64,000 bases of DNA from Ruminococcus bromii (GTDB taxonomy: Bacteria; Bacillota; Clostridia; Oscillospirales; Acutalibacteraceae). The notes under the pieces were generated by a model. That model was not told the DNA's origin, searched no databases, and saw only the letters and a program-made list of their open reading frames with translations. Shown here one piece after another: positions 51,527 through 59,672 of the stretch (position 1 is its first letter; each line of letters starts with the position of its first letter). The stretch covers positions 87,657-151,656 of the forward strand of contig NZ_NNBY01000032.1 in NCBI RefSeq assembly GCF_002834235.1. The letters are read 5' to 3'. A program made the translations under genes and the position numbers.

Positions 51527-53467
51527 TTATTTCTTCACCATAACTACAGCCTGTTTGCCGAGTTCGTTATATCTTGTATTTACAAGGCTTTTTGAGTAAC
51601 GGGTTCGAGCATTCGTCCACGGATCGTTGAAATAGTAATAATCTTTGTCATAGCCCGTGAGTAACAGACAATGTTCGCCGGCAGTCCAAGTGTAGTAACT
51701 GCCGAGTTTATATTTTGCGTTTTCATCGGTGTAGTTTACTCTCCAAGTGGTTGTCTTAAATGACGGTGACATATTAATTGTTGCCCACACCATAATCGGC
51801 TGACCTTGTGCAACATACTTACCCGAAAGATATTCAAGACTTTTCCCACTGATTTCTACAGCCTTGTATGATTTGTCGGAAAGGTATTTATTCATACATT
51901 TTACCATAATCGGTGCATACGCTCCGTAGCTGTTGGAACTGTATGGTGTTCCAACAAAGGCACAATTCGGATCAGGTCCTGTGTATGAACCGTTTGAATA
52001 ACCGAAAGGTTTTTTTACCAAATACTTATCTGCAAATGTCGTTTCAGAAATTTTATATCCGTAGAAATTCAACAGCATTGTTGCACTACAGGTTTCACAG
52101 CCTGTCGGGAGCTTACTTTGACCGATTAACGGAACATTTGAAATCTTCTTGCTCTGTGGCATTATGTATACATTGCAAATGGCTTTTTTTCCGTTATTCA
52201 AAGTGCAAGTTACAGTTGCTTTTCCTGTCGCTACTCCTTTGACGACACCTCCGCCTCTTGTTACAGCAGCTATTTTTGAATTGCTTGATGAATAAAGTCT
52301 GTAATATGCCGCTGTACCTTTTGGAACACTGCTGTTAATGTCAAAACTCTGACCTATGTACAGTACAATTTCACTTGCGTTAAGTTTAAGAGATGTTGCA
52401 AGCGGCTTGACCGTTACATTACAGGTTGCTTGTGTACCGTTTGGCATTTTGCATCTCATAGTTGTGGTTCCTGCCTTTTTTGCGGTCATCAAACCTCCGG
52501 CTTTTTGAACAAAAGCAATATTCGGATCATCTGAATAATAAGAACGATAATAAGCTGCTGTTCCGCTCGGCACATAGCTTGAAAAATCATACTGTTCACC
52601 GACTCCAAGTATAATACTTGTCTTATCAAGCTTTATGCTATTAGCAAGCTTTTTAACAGTAACCTTACATTTGGCTGTAAGTCCGTTATAAGTTTTTGCT
52701 GTAATTGTAGAGACACCAATGCCCACAGCAGTCATTTTGCCTTTATCGTCTACAGTAATTACCCCACTATTATCTGTAGTAAACTCTACTTGCGAAATAT
52801 CTCCATTTTCAATAGTAGTAATAAGAGTATATGACTCCCCTACCCCAAGTGTTATTGTATTCTTATTGAATTTCACACTTTTAGGCGGAACAGTTGGTTT
52901 TGGCTCTGTAGTAGGCTGTTCAGTAATCTGCTCAGTATACTCTTCTGTTGAAGGTTCAGTAACTTCTTCCGTAGTTGTTTCAGTCGATTCTGTCGATGGT
53001 TCATCAACAATTGTTGTTTCCTCAACACATTCTGTAGTAGTTTCAGTATATTCAGTTGTTACTTCAGTACAAGCAGAGGAGAAATCCGATATCGTTGTTT
53101 CTGTGAACTCCATATTTTCTGTTGTCATCTTTGGACTGTCTGTGGATGCTTCAGTTCCGTAAACCGAGGTAGTTTCTGTCAAAGATGACGGTTCTGATGT
53201 ATCGAATTGAGATCCAACAATAATTTTCTGAATATTAGTGGCATCAATAACGGTCAACACATTGTCACCATTAGTATCGTAAAGGAATTTCTCATCATCA
53301 GTTAAGTCAATCATACCTACAACATACTTTTGAACCTTGGTTGCATCCATAACTGTAAATTCGTAATTACTGCCATTAACGATAGTTGCTGCATATGGTA
53401 TTGTACATATCACAGATAACAGCGTTATGATCAATAATATTGATATTGGTTGTATTATTTTTTTCAT
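51527..53467 (-). CDS. Secreted dockerin-BIG2-C39 peptidase-like protein
   Basis: A 646-residue secreted protein. Signal peptide at 1-27. Residues 35-88 hold two dockerin-type calcium-binding repeats (FTVMDATKVQKYVVG and DTNGDNVLTVIDATNIQKIIVG). A Thr/Glu-rich linker follows to about 195, then three bacterial Ig-like BIG2 domains (about 197-445). The C-terminal 195 residues are a C39-type cysteine peptidase domain: Cys in LPTGCETCSATMLLNFYG, His in AGEHCLLLTGYD, then FNDPW. The dockerin being N-terminal is less usual. It would bind a cohesin scaffold at the surface and act on peptides. ATG 53467 follows AAGGGAG. Confidence 0.88.
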   Translation of the reverse strand: MKKIIQPISILLIITLLSVICTIPYAATIVNGSNYEFTVMDATKVQKYVVGMIDLTDDEKFLYDTNGDNVLTVIDATNIQKIIVGSQFDTSEPSSLTETTSVYGTEASTDSPKMTTENMEFTETTISDFSSACTEVTTEYTETTTECVEETTIVDEPSTESTETTTEEVTEPSTEEYTEQITEQPTTEPKPTVPPKSVKFNKNTITLGVGESYTLITTIENGDISQVEFTTDNSGVITVDDKGKMTAVGIGVSTITAKTYNGLTAKCKVTVKKLANSIKLDKTSIILGVGEQYDFSSYVPSGTAAYYRSYYSDDPNIAFVQKAGGLMTAKKAGTTTMRCKMPNGTQATCNVTVKPLATSLKLNASEIVLYIGQSFDINSSVPKGTAAYYRLYSSSNSKIAAVTRGGGVVKGVATGKATVTCTLNNGKKAICNVYIMPQSKKISNVPLIGQSKLPTGCETCSATMLLNFYGYKISETTFADKYLVKKPFGYSNGSYTGPDPNCAFVGTPYSSNSYGAYAPIMVKCMNKYLSDKSYKAVEISGKSLEYLSGKYVAQGQPIMVWATINMSPSFKTTTWRVNYTDENAKYKLGSYYTWTAGEHCLLLTGYDKDYYYFNDPWTNARTRYSKSLVNTRYNELGKQAVVMVKK

Positions 53468-53680
53468 GTTTTTTGCTCCCTTATCTGTGCCTGTTGTAAT
53501 AGTCTTTGTCTGACCGTTTACAAATGTCTTTTCTACCGTATTACCGTCTGAATCGGTAACAATGTAATGAGTAAGACTGCCGTTTGATGATGTGCGATAT
53601 TCACTTTCAAGCGAATCGTCAAATGTGTAATAGTAATATGAGGTTTCACCGCTTGAATAGGTAGGCTCAAATGAGCCTAC
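53468..53680 (-). pseudogene. Protein fragment directly upstream of, and in frame with, the dockerin-C39 gene
   Basis: A 71-codon open stretch (VGSFEPTYSSGETSYYYYTFD..., SDGNTVEKTFVNGQTKT) has coding character, Tyr/Thr/Ser-rich like secreted repeat proteins. It has no start codon and runs in frame into the signal-peptide Met of the next gene. It looks like the 3' remnant of another secreted protein. It begins at a palindrome. Confidence 0.45.
53661..53680 (-). repeat. Short perfect palindrome
   Basis: GTAGGCTC and GAGCCTAC flank AAAT. It stands at the edge of the fragment, possibly as a terminator of the gene upstream, though without a T run. Confidence 0.5.
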
Positions 53681-53705
53681 TTACCCACATTCGTTTTAAA
53701 TTTTT

Positions 53706-54167
53706 TCAAATATAGTTAGAATTATTAATCAATCTAAAATTTATGCCTATTTTTTTTAACTCATTAAATGCACTAAAATTGGTCTCATTGACTAACACCA
53801 TTTTTTCATGTGAAATACAGCGAAACCACGGTATGCAATTTTTATAAAAAGCCAAATCTTCAGGATAATCATAAGCATTCCAAGAGGAAAAATCTATAGG
53901 TTTCATCAATAAAGCCGTTGTTATTTTATTAATTCTGAAACAATGGATTTGTTGTCCTGCAGTATATCTGGGTGTTTTTATTTTACCTAATGGAATTTCA
54001 TGATTTCTAAAAGCATCCAAGAAATTAAAATATTCATTAGAATGATCCTTTTTATGGATCTGTCTCACAGTAAAAAAACTAAAATTCTCACTATAGCAAG
54101 TGGCAATTTTTAATATATCGTTATATTTACTATTAAAATCGTCATAATTCATAAAAGTATAAACCAT
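53706..54167 (-). CDS. Hypothetical protein, candidate immunity protein
   Basis: A 153-residue protein of unrecognised family, with no signal peptide or membrane segment. It is rich in Asn, Phe and Tyr (MVYTFMNYDDFNSKYNDI...). ATG 54167 follows AGGTGG. It starts 17 bases after the stop of a fragment that looks like a polymorphic toxin tail, so an immunity role is plausible from position alone. AT-rich composition points to acquisition. Confidence 0.5.
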   Translation of the reverse strand: MVYTFMNYDDFNSKYNDILKIATCYSENFSFFTVRQIHKKDHSNEYFNFLDAFRNHEIPLGKIKTPRYTAGQQIHCFRINKITTALLMKPIDFSSWNAYDYPEDLAFYKNCIPWFRCISHEKMVLVNETNFSAFNELKKIGINFRLINNSNYI

Positions 54168-54184
54168 AATACCACCTGTATGCC

Positions 54185-54400
54185 CTATACATAAAACGAA
54201 TGAATACTCCACTTTATTTTTTTATATTTAACATGATAATACTTAAAAGAAGCAGACCCTCTATGTTTGGGATCACACTTACTTCTAGTGCTGCCTACTG
54301 AGTTTGCGATATTTAACGCATCACTCTTATAATAAGTTATTACATCTTTGCCTTGCCGCAACTTTGATTCAGCTTGACTTTTAGTAAGTTTACTTCCGCA
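54185..54400 (-). pseudogene. C-terminal fragment resembling a polymorphic-toxin domain
   Basis: A 71-codon frame without a start (GSKLTKSQAESKLRQGKDVI, ...KSDALNIANSVGS..., then CDPKHRGSASFKYYHV and IHSFYV before TAG). The pattern of an LTxxQAxxxLxxGxDV lead followed by HRG...YHV...HSFY is like toxin domains at the ends of secreted polymorphic toxins. The N-terminal delivery part is missing. It overlaps, in another frame, the end of a second remnant. The downstream gene may be its immunity partner. Confidence 0.5.
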
Positions 54401-54801
54401 TTATCAACCGTCATTTCATTTTCATTATAACCGTAAACAAAAGCAAATGCAATATAATTTACAATTTCATTTGCTTTTTCAGGAGTAACAGAAAGTGATA
54501 CCTGCTGGTAACCGTCCGTGTTTGCACTAAAGTTCTGATAATGGAACTCAGGTGTAATATTCTGATAGATATACTTGTTGCCTAAAGAGTTATCGTAAGA
54601 TAAAGTATCCGAATCGTCATTATCGGCTGAATTATCAGTAGCAACATGATCTGTCAGGCTCTTGTTTGCGGTTATCAACCCAATTGCCTGAATAATATCA
54701 TTTGTGTTGGAATCAGAAATCTCGGTGAGTTGTTCATGGAAAGAAACCTCAAAACGCTTGATCTTTCCGAAATGTTCAATTGTCAGCTCTTTTATGACCA
54801 A
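54340..54801 (-). CDS. Hypothetical protein with degenerate ATPase-like N-terminus
   Basis: A 153-residue frame from TTG 54801, with AAAGGACGGAG upstream. Residues 1-48 (MVIKELTIEHFGKIKRFEVS, then a region ending LITANKSL) resemble the N-terminus of YhaN/RecF-like ATPases, but the P-loop GxxGxGKS is replaced by SDSNTND. The rest is Asn/Asp-rich and unrecognised. It may be a chimera of remnants or a real degenerate protein. It lies 70 bases after the CbbX-type gene in the same direction. Confidence 0.4.
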   Translation of the reverse strand: MVIKELTIEHFGKIKRFEVSFHEQLTEISDSNTNDIIQAIGLITANKSLTDHVATDNSADNDDSDTLSYDNSLGNKYIYQNITPEFHYQNFSANTDGYQQVSLSVTPEKANEIVNYIAFAFVYGYNENEMTVDNAEVNLLKVKLNQSCGKAKM

Positions 54802-54871
54802 TCAAAATGTTCTCCGTCCTTTCTTTTCTATATTCATAATATACAGTTCACCAATGTACAAATGCGGTGCA

Positions 54872-56890
54872 TTATGTGCTGAAACCAATTTGTTTCTTTT
54901 CCGTCTTTGCACTTGACTTAGGAATTTCAATATCATCAGCGGTGATTAATGCAATATCTTCACTTTCAATGGAATCAAAATCCATTGTTAGCAGTCTGGA
55001 GGCTTGAGTCATCTTTGCTTTTTCAATTACATTTCTAACATATCTGCCATTACCGAAATCGCTTTCATTCCTTGCGGCATCAAACAAGCCAGTCAGTTTA
55101 TTACAAGCTTCGTCAGTAAATGTAAGCCCTTTCTGTTTTGCGATAAGTTTTGCTATTTCGCAAAGTGCTGCCGTATCGTAATCGTTGAATGGAACATGGT
55201 AGGCAATTCGCGACCTGAGACCCGGATTCTTCTGAAGGAGCTCTTCCATCTTGTCAGGATACCCTGCTAATATAACGACAACATCGTCCCGATGGTTTTC
55301 CATTTCCTGAACAATAGTGTTAATTGCTTCATCGCCAAAAGAACCGTTTCTGTCATCTACAAGAGAGTAAGCTTCATCAATGAAAAGAACACTTCCTTTT
55401 GCATCTCTGAATTTCTTCTGAATCATCGGAGCCGTCCAGCCGACATACTTGCCCACCAGATCACCACGACCGACCTCAATTAGATTGCCTTTGGAGAGAA
55501 GATTATTCTCTTTCATAATTCTTGCGAAGAGTCTTGCAACAGTAGTCTTGGCTGTTCCCGGATTACCTGTGAAGACCATATGCATCGCAGGGTGATCGCT
55601 TTTCATTCCTTTATCCGCAAAAAGCTTCTGTGCTTTATAATAGTTCAGTGCTTGGTTAATAACCTTCTTTGCTTCATCAAGACCAATCATCTGATTCAGT
55701 TCATCATAAGCCGAACCCTTCGGCGCTGCCTTGACAACTTCACGCTTGGCGGTCGCAATATCTTTATACTGAGGATATACACCGGTCTTAAGCTTGTTGT
55801 TGTACCAGTTGTCAAACAAGTCGTGAAGGTCGGGTGCAAGATAACCTTTCTCATCCTCGAGCTTTTCAAACAGTTTTTTATCAGTTCGGATTTCGTTATC
55901 TTTTGCAAGCATTTTAAGAAAATCTATCGCGCGTTCTCCCGAAACAAACTCTTCCTTTAATTCAACAATACTAATATTTCTAAGATTCTCGTAAAAAATA
56001 TCTTTAGAACTTGTACATTCACGGGGAAAGCAGAACACCGTAAGAACCTGATTGCAGTATTTCTTCATAACTTCGCAAAGAGTTTCTATTGTGTCTCTGT
56101 CACAATTTGCATAATATTCTTCTGTGTCGTCGTTGGCAAGATATCTAACAATAACGGCTCCGCCAAAGCTACTTTTGTAAAGGCATTCATAAACTGCTCT
56201 TGAGAAATTTTCGCCGGGTCTAATGTTTAAGAAGATATACCGCTTGCTGAGGATTCTGCTATTGGCATATAACGCCTGAAGAAGCACCCTGAGCATTCCT
56301 TTCCGGGTTTCTCCGTCATCAGTCTGAATCATATAATGCACAGGATGACCACTAACCTTATGCTTTGTGCTTCCTGCATAAATACGATCAAGTTCCGGAA
56401 TAAATGTATCTTTTGCAAGGAACCTACGAGCTTCATTATAGACGGACTTTTTGTCGCAGCAGTCGAGAATATTTTCTCCATATTCAACGCTTCTGCCAAA
56501 TCTTGCGTTAAGTTTATCCAGATCAAACTGTTCGAGAACCTCGTCATCATCGTTAATATAGTCGTATCTATCGGCACAGCTAAGCATATTACGAAAATTG
56601 TTAAAGGTGATTTCTTCAAGACAAGTATCCTTCAGCTCCATTTCAATTGCCTGAAGATATCCGGATATCAGTTTATGTATATCAGCGTAATTTCTAACGA
56701 TGACGCCAATAGTTACGGTATCTTCTGAAGCATCGGCAACAAACGCATATGCTTTACGCTGCTGATTCTGATTGAAAGAGTTTGTCTTCATTGAGATTTT
56801 TCTTACCTTCTCACGCATTACTCTGCGATCATTGTCTTCTTCGGACCAGTTTTCAGAAACTGTAAATCCTTCGAATTTATAAAACTGCAT
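54872..56890 (-). CDS. CbbX/SpoVK-type AAA+ ATPase with large N-terminal domain
   Basis: A 672-residue protein. The C-terminal third (about 385-650) is a CbxX/CfxQ-type AAA+ ATPase: Walker A GNPGTAKTT at about 437-445, the pore-loop-like GRGDLVGKYVG, Walker B SVLFIDEAY at about 498, and Arg finger region NPGLRSR. Residues 150-350 have an alternating strand/helix pattern with the degenerate P-loop position TDDGETRKGML and hydrophobic AVIVRYL, so a second, inactive AAA fold is likely. Residues 1-120 are unrecognised. Related AAA+ rings remodel protein complexes. It is the fourth gene of a co-oriented set with helicase, MoxR and VWA proteins, 378 bases after the VWA gene. ATG 56890 follows GGAGG. 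Confidence 0.85.
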   Translation of the reverse strand: MQFYKFEGFTVSENWSEEDNDRRVMREKVRKISMKTNSFNQNQQRKAYAFVADASEDTVTIGVIVRNYADIHKLISGYLQAIEMELKDTCLEEITFNNFRNMLSCADRYDYINDDDEVLEQFDLDKLNARFGRSVEYGENILDCCDKKSVYNEARRFLAKDTFIPELDRIYAGSTKHKVSGHPVHYMIQTDDGETRKGMLRVLLQALYANSRILSKRYIFLNIRPGENFSRAVYECLYKSSFGGAVIVRYLANDDTEEYYANCDRDTIETLCEVMKKYCNQVLTVFCFPRECTSSKDIFYENLRNISIVELKEEFVSGERAIDFLKMLAKDNEIRTDKKLFEKLEDEKGYLAPDLHDLFDNWYNNKLKTGVYPQYKDIATAKREVVKAAPKGSAYDELNQMIGLDEAKKVINQALNYYKAQKLFADKGMKSDHPAMHMVFTGNPGTAKTTVARLFARIMKENNLLSKGNLIEVGRGDLVGKYVGWTAPMIQKKFRDAKGSVLFIDEAYSLVDDRNGSFGDEAINTIVQEMENHRDDVVVILAGYPDKMEELLQKNPGLRSRIAYHVPFNDYDTAALCEIAKLIAKQKGLTFTDEACNKLTGLFDAARNESDFGNGRYVRNVIEKAKMTQASRLLTMDFDSIESEDIALITADDIEIPKSSAKTEKKQIGFST

Positions 56891-57268
56891 ACTTTGTACC
56901 TCCAGATTCTTTTCTTTTCGGTTTAATATTACACGCGGTACTTTCTAATCAAATTCCGTCATAAAAAGCACAATTATGTTGGAGCTCTCCTTCTTTCAGC
57001 AATTGTTCTGATATGTGCATTCTCTGTAATGCGTTCGGAACAAATCATTAAATGCTTTTTTCAAGTAATCAAATTTTTAGATAGCTGAGACTCTAATACA
57101 TTTCGAAGCAAAATAATTTCTTTTCGTAATACTTGCCCAAAGTATAATAATATAGTTTATTTTCCGACACAGCGGATGGGCTACAGTCAAGTGTTTATGC
57201 ACATATATCATATGTTTTTATTAGTATTTTCTTGATTTGCTCATTGTACATTGCTCAAATCTCTTATG
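56891..57268. other. Non-coding gap between the VWA and CbbX-type genes
   Basis: No open frame with coding character on either strand, no tRNA and no strong terminator. A weak TTGATT...TAATAT promoter-like pair precedes the CbbX-type gene on the minus strand. The gap leaves open whether that gene is transcribed with the three genes upstream. Confidence 0.45.
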
Positions 57269-58570
57269 TTATACGGTTATCCTTGCAACCTTTCCCCAAG
57301 GCGGATTCACTTCTTCATTGTTTAATAACCAAAGCACCGGAATACCTCCGGCAAGCTTTTCCTGAGGAAAGGGGGCATCTCCATCTGATAATATGATAAT
57401 ACTTGCCGGCAATTTGTCGGACATATGATGAAATACATACTCAAAAATGATTTGAAAGTCGGTTCCACCACCTCCGGCGGGTTTGATTGTCTTGAACTCG
57501 TTCTCGTCGCTAAACGGCTGTGGCTTAATAATCGCCGCATCAAAGAAGCCAAGCCATCCCTTTAGTTTTCCGTTGAACTGATCAATTGCTCCTTTAACCT
57601 CTGAATATGCTGCTGCAATCATATCGTCCGACATACTCCCTGATGTATCAATCATAAACAGGATATCTTCTACCCTATCTTCCTTGCCGTTGAAATCAGG
57701 CAAGAAAAACGGACTGTCGTCAAATCTCCGATCCGGTGGAGCAAACGAATAATCAACAACTTCTTCCTGAATAAAATCATTCAAGATTGTCCGCCAATCA
57801 GTTTGCGCTTTTTTTAGTTCTTTAAGAATACGCTCGGCAAAAGCAGGGAGAAGGCCTCTTGCGTTTGATGGATCTCTGATCTTAATAGCTTCTGCTGCGT
57901 CTTCAAACCGCTTGACCCATACGTCACGAAGTGTATCATCTTCTTCATATTTGCCCCACCGTGAATGATCATCCCATACCCGTACCGGTTGATGCTGTTC
58001 TTTTGAAATCTCTTTTTTTGCCCTGCCGACAGCAGAGCCTTGACTTTTATTATTGCCTTTTTTTGCTCTACCATCAGCAGAACCGTGACTTTTATTATTG
58101 CCTTTTTTATTAAGATTCTTCGGAAGCATAGCATAGACCTGTTCGGCAGTATATTCATGCCCTTCTTTTCCGTCCGGTGCAACATGCATTGCTATTCCGT
58201 ATTTGCTTAGCGTTATACTGCTCGCTTTCATTCCGTTCTCAAGCATAATATTAGAGTTGACAACAATGTCAGCCGCAATATTGTATGCTTCAGGGTCTTC
58301 AACATCTCCGCGAAAGCAATGCTGTAACACAACATGCAAAATCTCATGCATCATGACAAAGTCAAGTTCACTATCACTGAGACTATCGAGAAAATCTATG
58401 CCAAAAGTAATCCTTACTCCATCCGTACAAGCCGTTTCAATTTCTTCACTGACAGCATAAATCATATGCATTAAAAGTAAACCGTAAAATCCATGGTTAT
58501 ACAAAATGCGCATGCGTGATAACAGAAGTCTTTTTATGCACCCTTTAATCTTGCTTTCAGACAGAGCCAT
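57269..58570 (-). CDS. VWA/metallopeptidase-like protein (DUF2201 type)
   Basis: A 433-residue protein. The N-terminal half carries a zinc-metallopeptidase motif, MMHEILHVVLQH, with H75, E76 and H79. The C-terminal half is a VWA-like domain with the MIDAS start MIDTSGSMSDD at about 305. The order metallopeptidase-like then VWA is that of the DUF2201 group. Between them lies a Lys/Ser/Gly-rich linker with two near-identical 15-residue repeats (KGNNKSxGSAxGRAK). It overlaps the MoxR gene by 14 bases. VWA proteins serve as substrate adaptors for MoxR ATPases; here a protease-like part is fused to it. Confidence 0.88.
   Translation of the reverse strand: MALSESKIKGCIKRLLLSRMRILYNHGFYGLLLMHMIYAVSEEIETACTDGVRITFGIDFLDSLSDSELDFVMMHEILHVVLQHCFRGDVEDPEAYNIAADIVVNSNIMLENGMKASSITLSKYGIAMHVAPDGKEGHEYTAEQVYAMLPKNLNKKGNNKSHGSADGRAKKGNNKSQGSAVGRAKKEISKEQHQPVRVWDDHSRWGKYEEDDTLRDVWVKRFEDAAEAIKIRDPSNARGLLPAFAERILKELKKAQTDWRTILNDFIQEEVVDYSFAPPDRRFDDSPFFLPDFNGKEDRVEDILFMIDTSGSMSDDMIAAAYSEVKGAIDQFNGKLKGWLGFFDAAIIKPQPFSDENEFKTIKPAGGGGTDFQIIFEYVFHHMSDKLPASIIILSDGDAPFPQEKLAGGIPVLWLLNNEEVNPPWGKVARITV
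58016..58105. repeat. Two tandem 45-bp in-frame repeats in the VWA gene
   Basis: Two adjacent 45-base units encode KGNNKS(H/Q)GSA(D/V)GRAK twice. The differences are few and partly silent, so the duplication is recent or conserved. Its unit length keeps the frame, so copy number could vary without breaking the gene. Confidence 0.8.
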
Positions 58571-59672
58571 TCATTAACCATCCTTTCGTTTGAAGCCACC
58601 TTGCAAATTCCGGAATGGTCATGAGCTTTTCTTTGTAATTTTTATCTATGCACATATAGTCTTTCAGCAATACTGCGCTGAAATCGGGAGGCATTTTGTC
58701 TGCATATCGGATTGAATTTGCGATTCTGCTCATTTCATCTTTGTGCATCCGTGCATAGGCGGTCATAGATGCCATTAAAGCGTACATGACATCAGTATCC
58801 TTTGGCATCTGTGGCATTTTGCCGTCAAAAATATCTTCAACGGCCGGCAGGTTTTTATATACCTTGGCCCATGTTCTGAATTCAACCGCTGCACCTGTCC
58901 CGACAAGTCCGGCAATCAAGTAATACATGCTGTCTATGTCATCATCAATCCAGTTCAGAACATTGCTTACCATTTCCCACGCACGGGGAGTCGGGAAAGC
59001 GAGATCATTACTGTCGGGATCAAATCCCATGAGATAACTTTGCCTGAAAGACAAAAAACCGACAACCTTATCATTGATACCTGAGGAAATTGCCCATTGC
59101 TTCCACGAACTGAAACTGCCTTCAATTTCGATGTGCATAAGTCGATTTGCCAGAGCTTTTGGCATTTTGAAAGCTACGGATTTATCTGTCACACGGTTTC
59201 CGGCAGCGATCACGATACAATTCTCAGGAAGTTTGTGCTCTCCGACAACTCGGTCAAGTGTGATCTGATAAGCTGCCGCCTGTACGGACTGAGGTGCTGC
59301 GGAAATTTCATCAAGGAACAGGATATTGACAATATTATCACTTGCATCCATTTGGAATATCTGCGGTTTCAGCCACACTGCAAGCGTTTTGTCAGCGTTG
59401 GCGGTAGGAATGCCTCTCAGATCAATGGGATTAAAAAGAAGCAATCGAACATCGGTTACATTAACCGTTTTACCGGTTTTCTCGCCAATCTCTTTTGCAA
59501 TCCGGCGAACTGCCTGCGATTTACCAACGCCGGGAGGTCCCCACAGCATCACTGACGGCATGGTTTTGATGGGATAATTATGTTGAATGATTGCGCAGTA
59601 AGCGCTTGACAGTTTTTCAACCATTTTCCCGACATTCATAGAGGGTATGTTGGTCATTTTAATATCGCTCAT
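58557..59672 (-). CDS. MoxR-type AAA+ ATPase
   Basis: A 371-residue AAA+ ATPase (AAA_5/MoxR branch). Walker A is GPPGVGKSQ at residues 45-53; Walker B is ILFLDEISAA near residue 120; sensor 1 is in CIVIAAGNR; the Arg finger region ANRLMHIEI follows. MoxR ATPases work with VWA proteins as chaperones that mature or remodel target complexes. It overlaps the helicase gene by four bases (ATGA) and the VWA gene by 14, giving a tightly coupled trio. ATG 59672 follows AGGAG. Confidence 0.9.
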   Translation of the reverse strand: MSDIKMTNIPSMNVGKMVEKLSSAYCAIIQHNYPIKTMPSVMLWGPPGVGKSQAVRRIAKEIGEKTGKTVNVTDVRLLLFNPIDLRGIPTANADKTLAVWLKPQIFQMDASDNIVNILFLDEISAAPQSVQAAAYQITLDRVVGEHKLPENCIVIAAGNRVTDKSVAFKMPKALANRLMHIEIEGSFSSWKQWAISSGINDKVVGFLSFRQSYLMGFDPDSNDLAFPTPRAWEMVSNVLNWIDDDIDSMYYLIAGLVGTGAAVEFRTWAKVYKNLPAVEDIFDGKMPQMPKDTDVMYALMASMTAYARMHKDEMSRIANSIRYADKMPPDFSAVLLKDYMCIDKNYKEKLMTIPEFARWLQTKGWLMNGSV

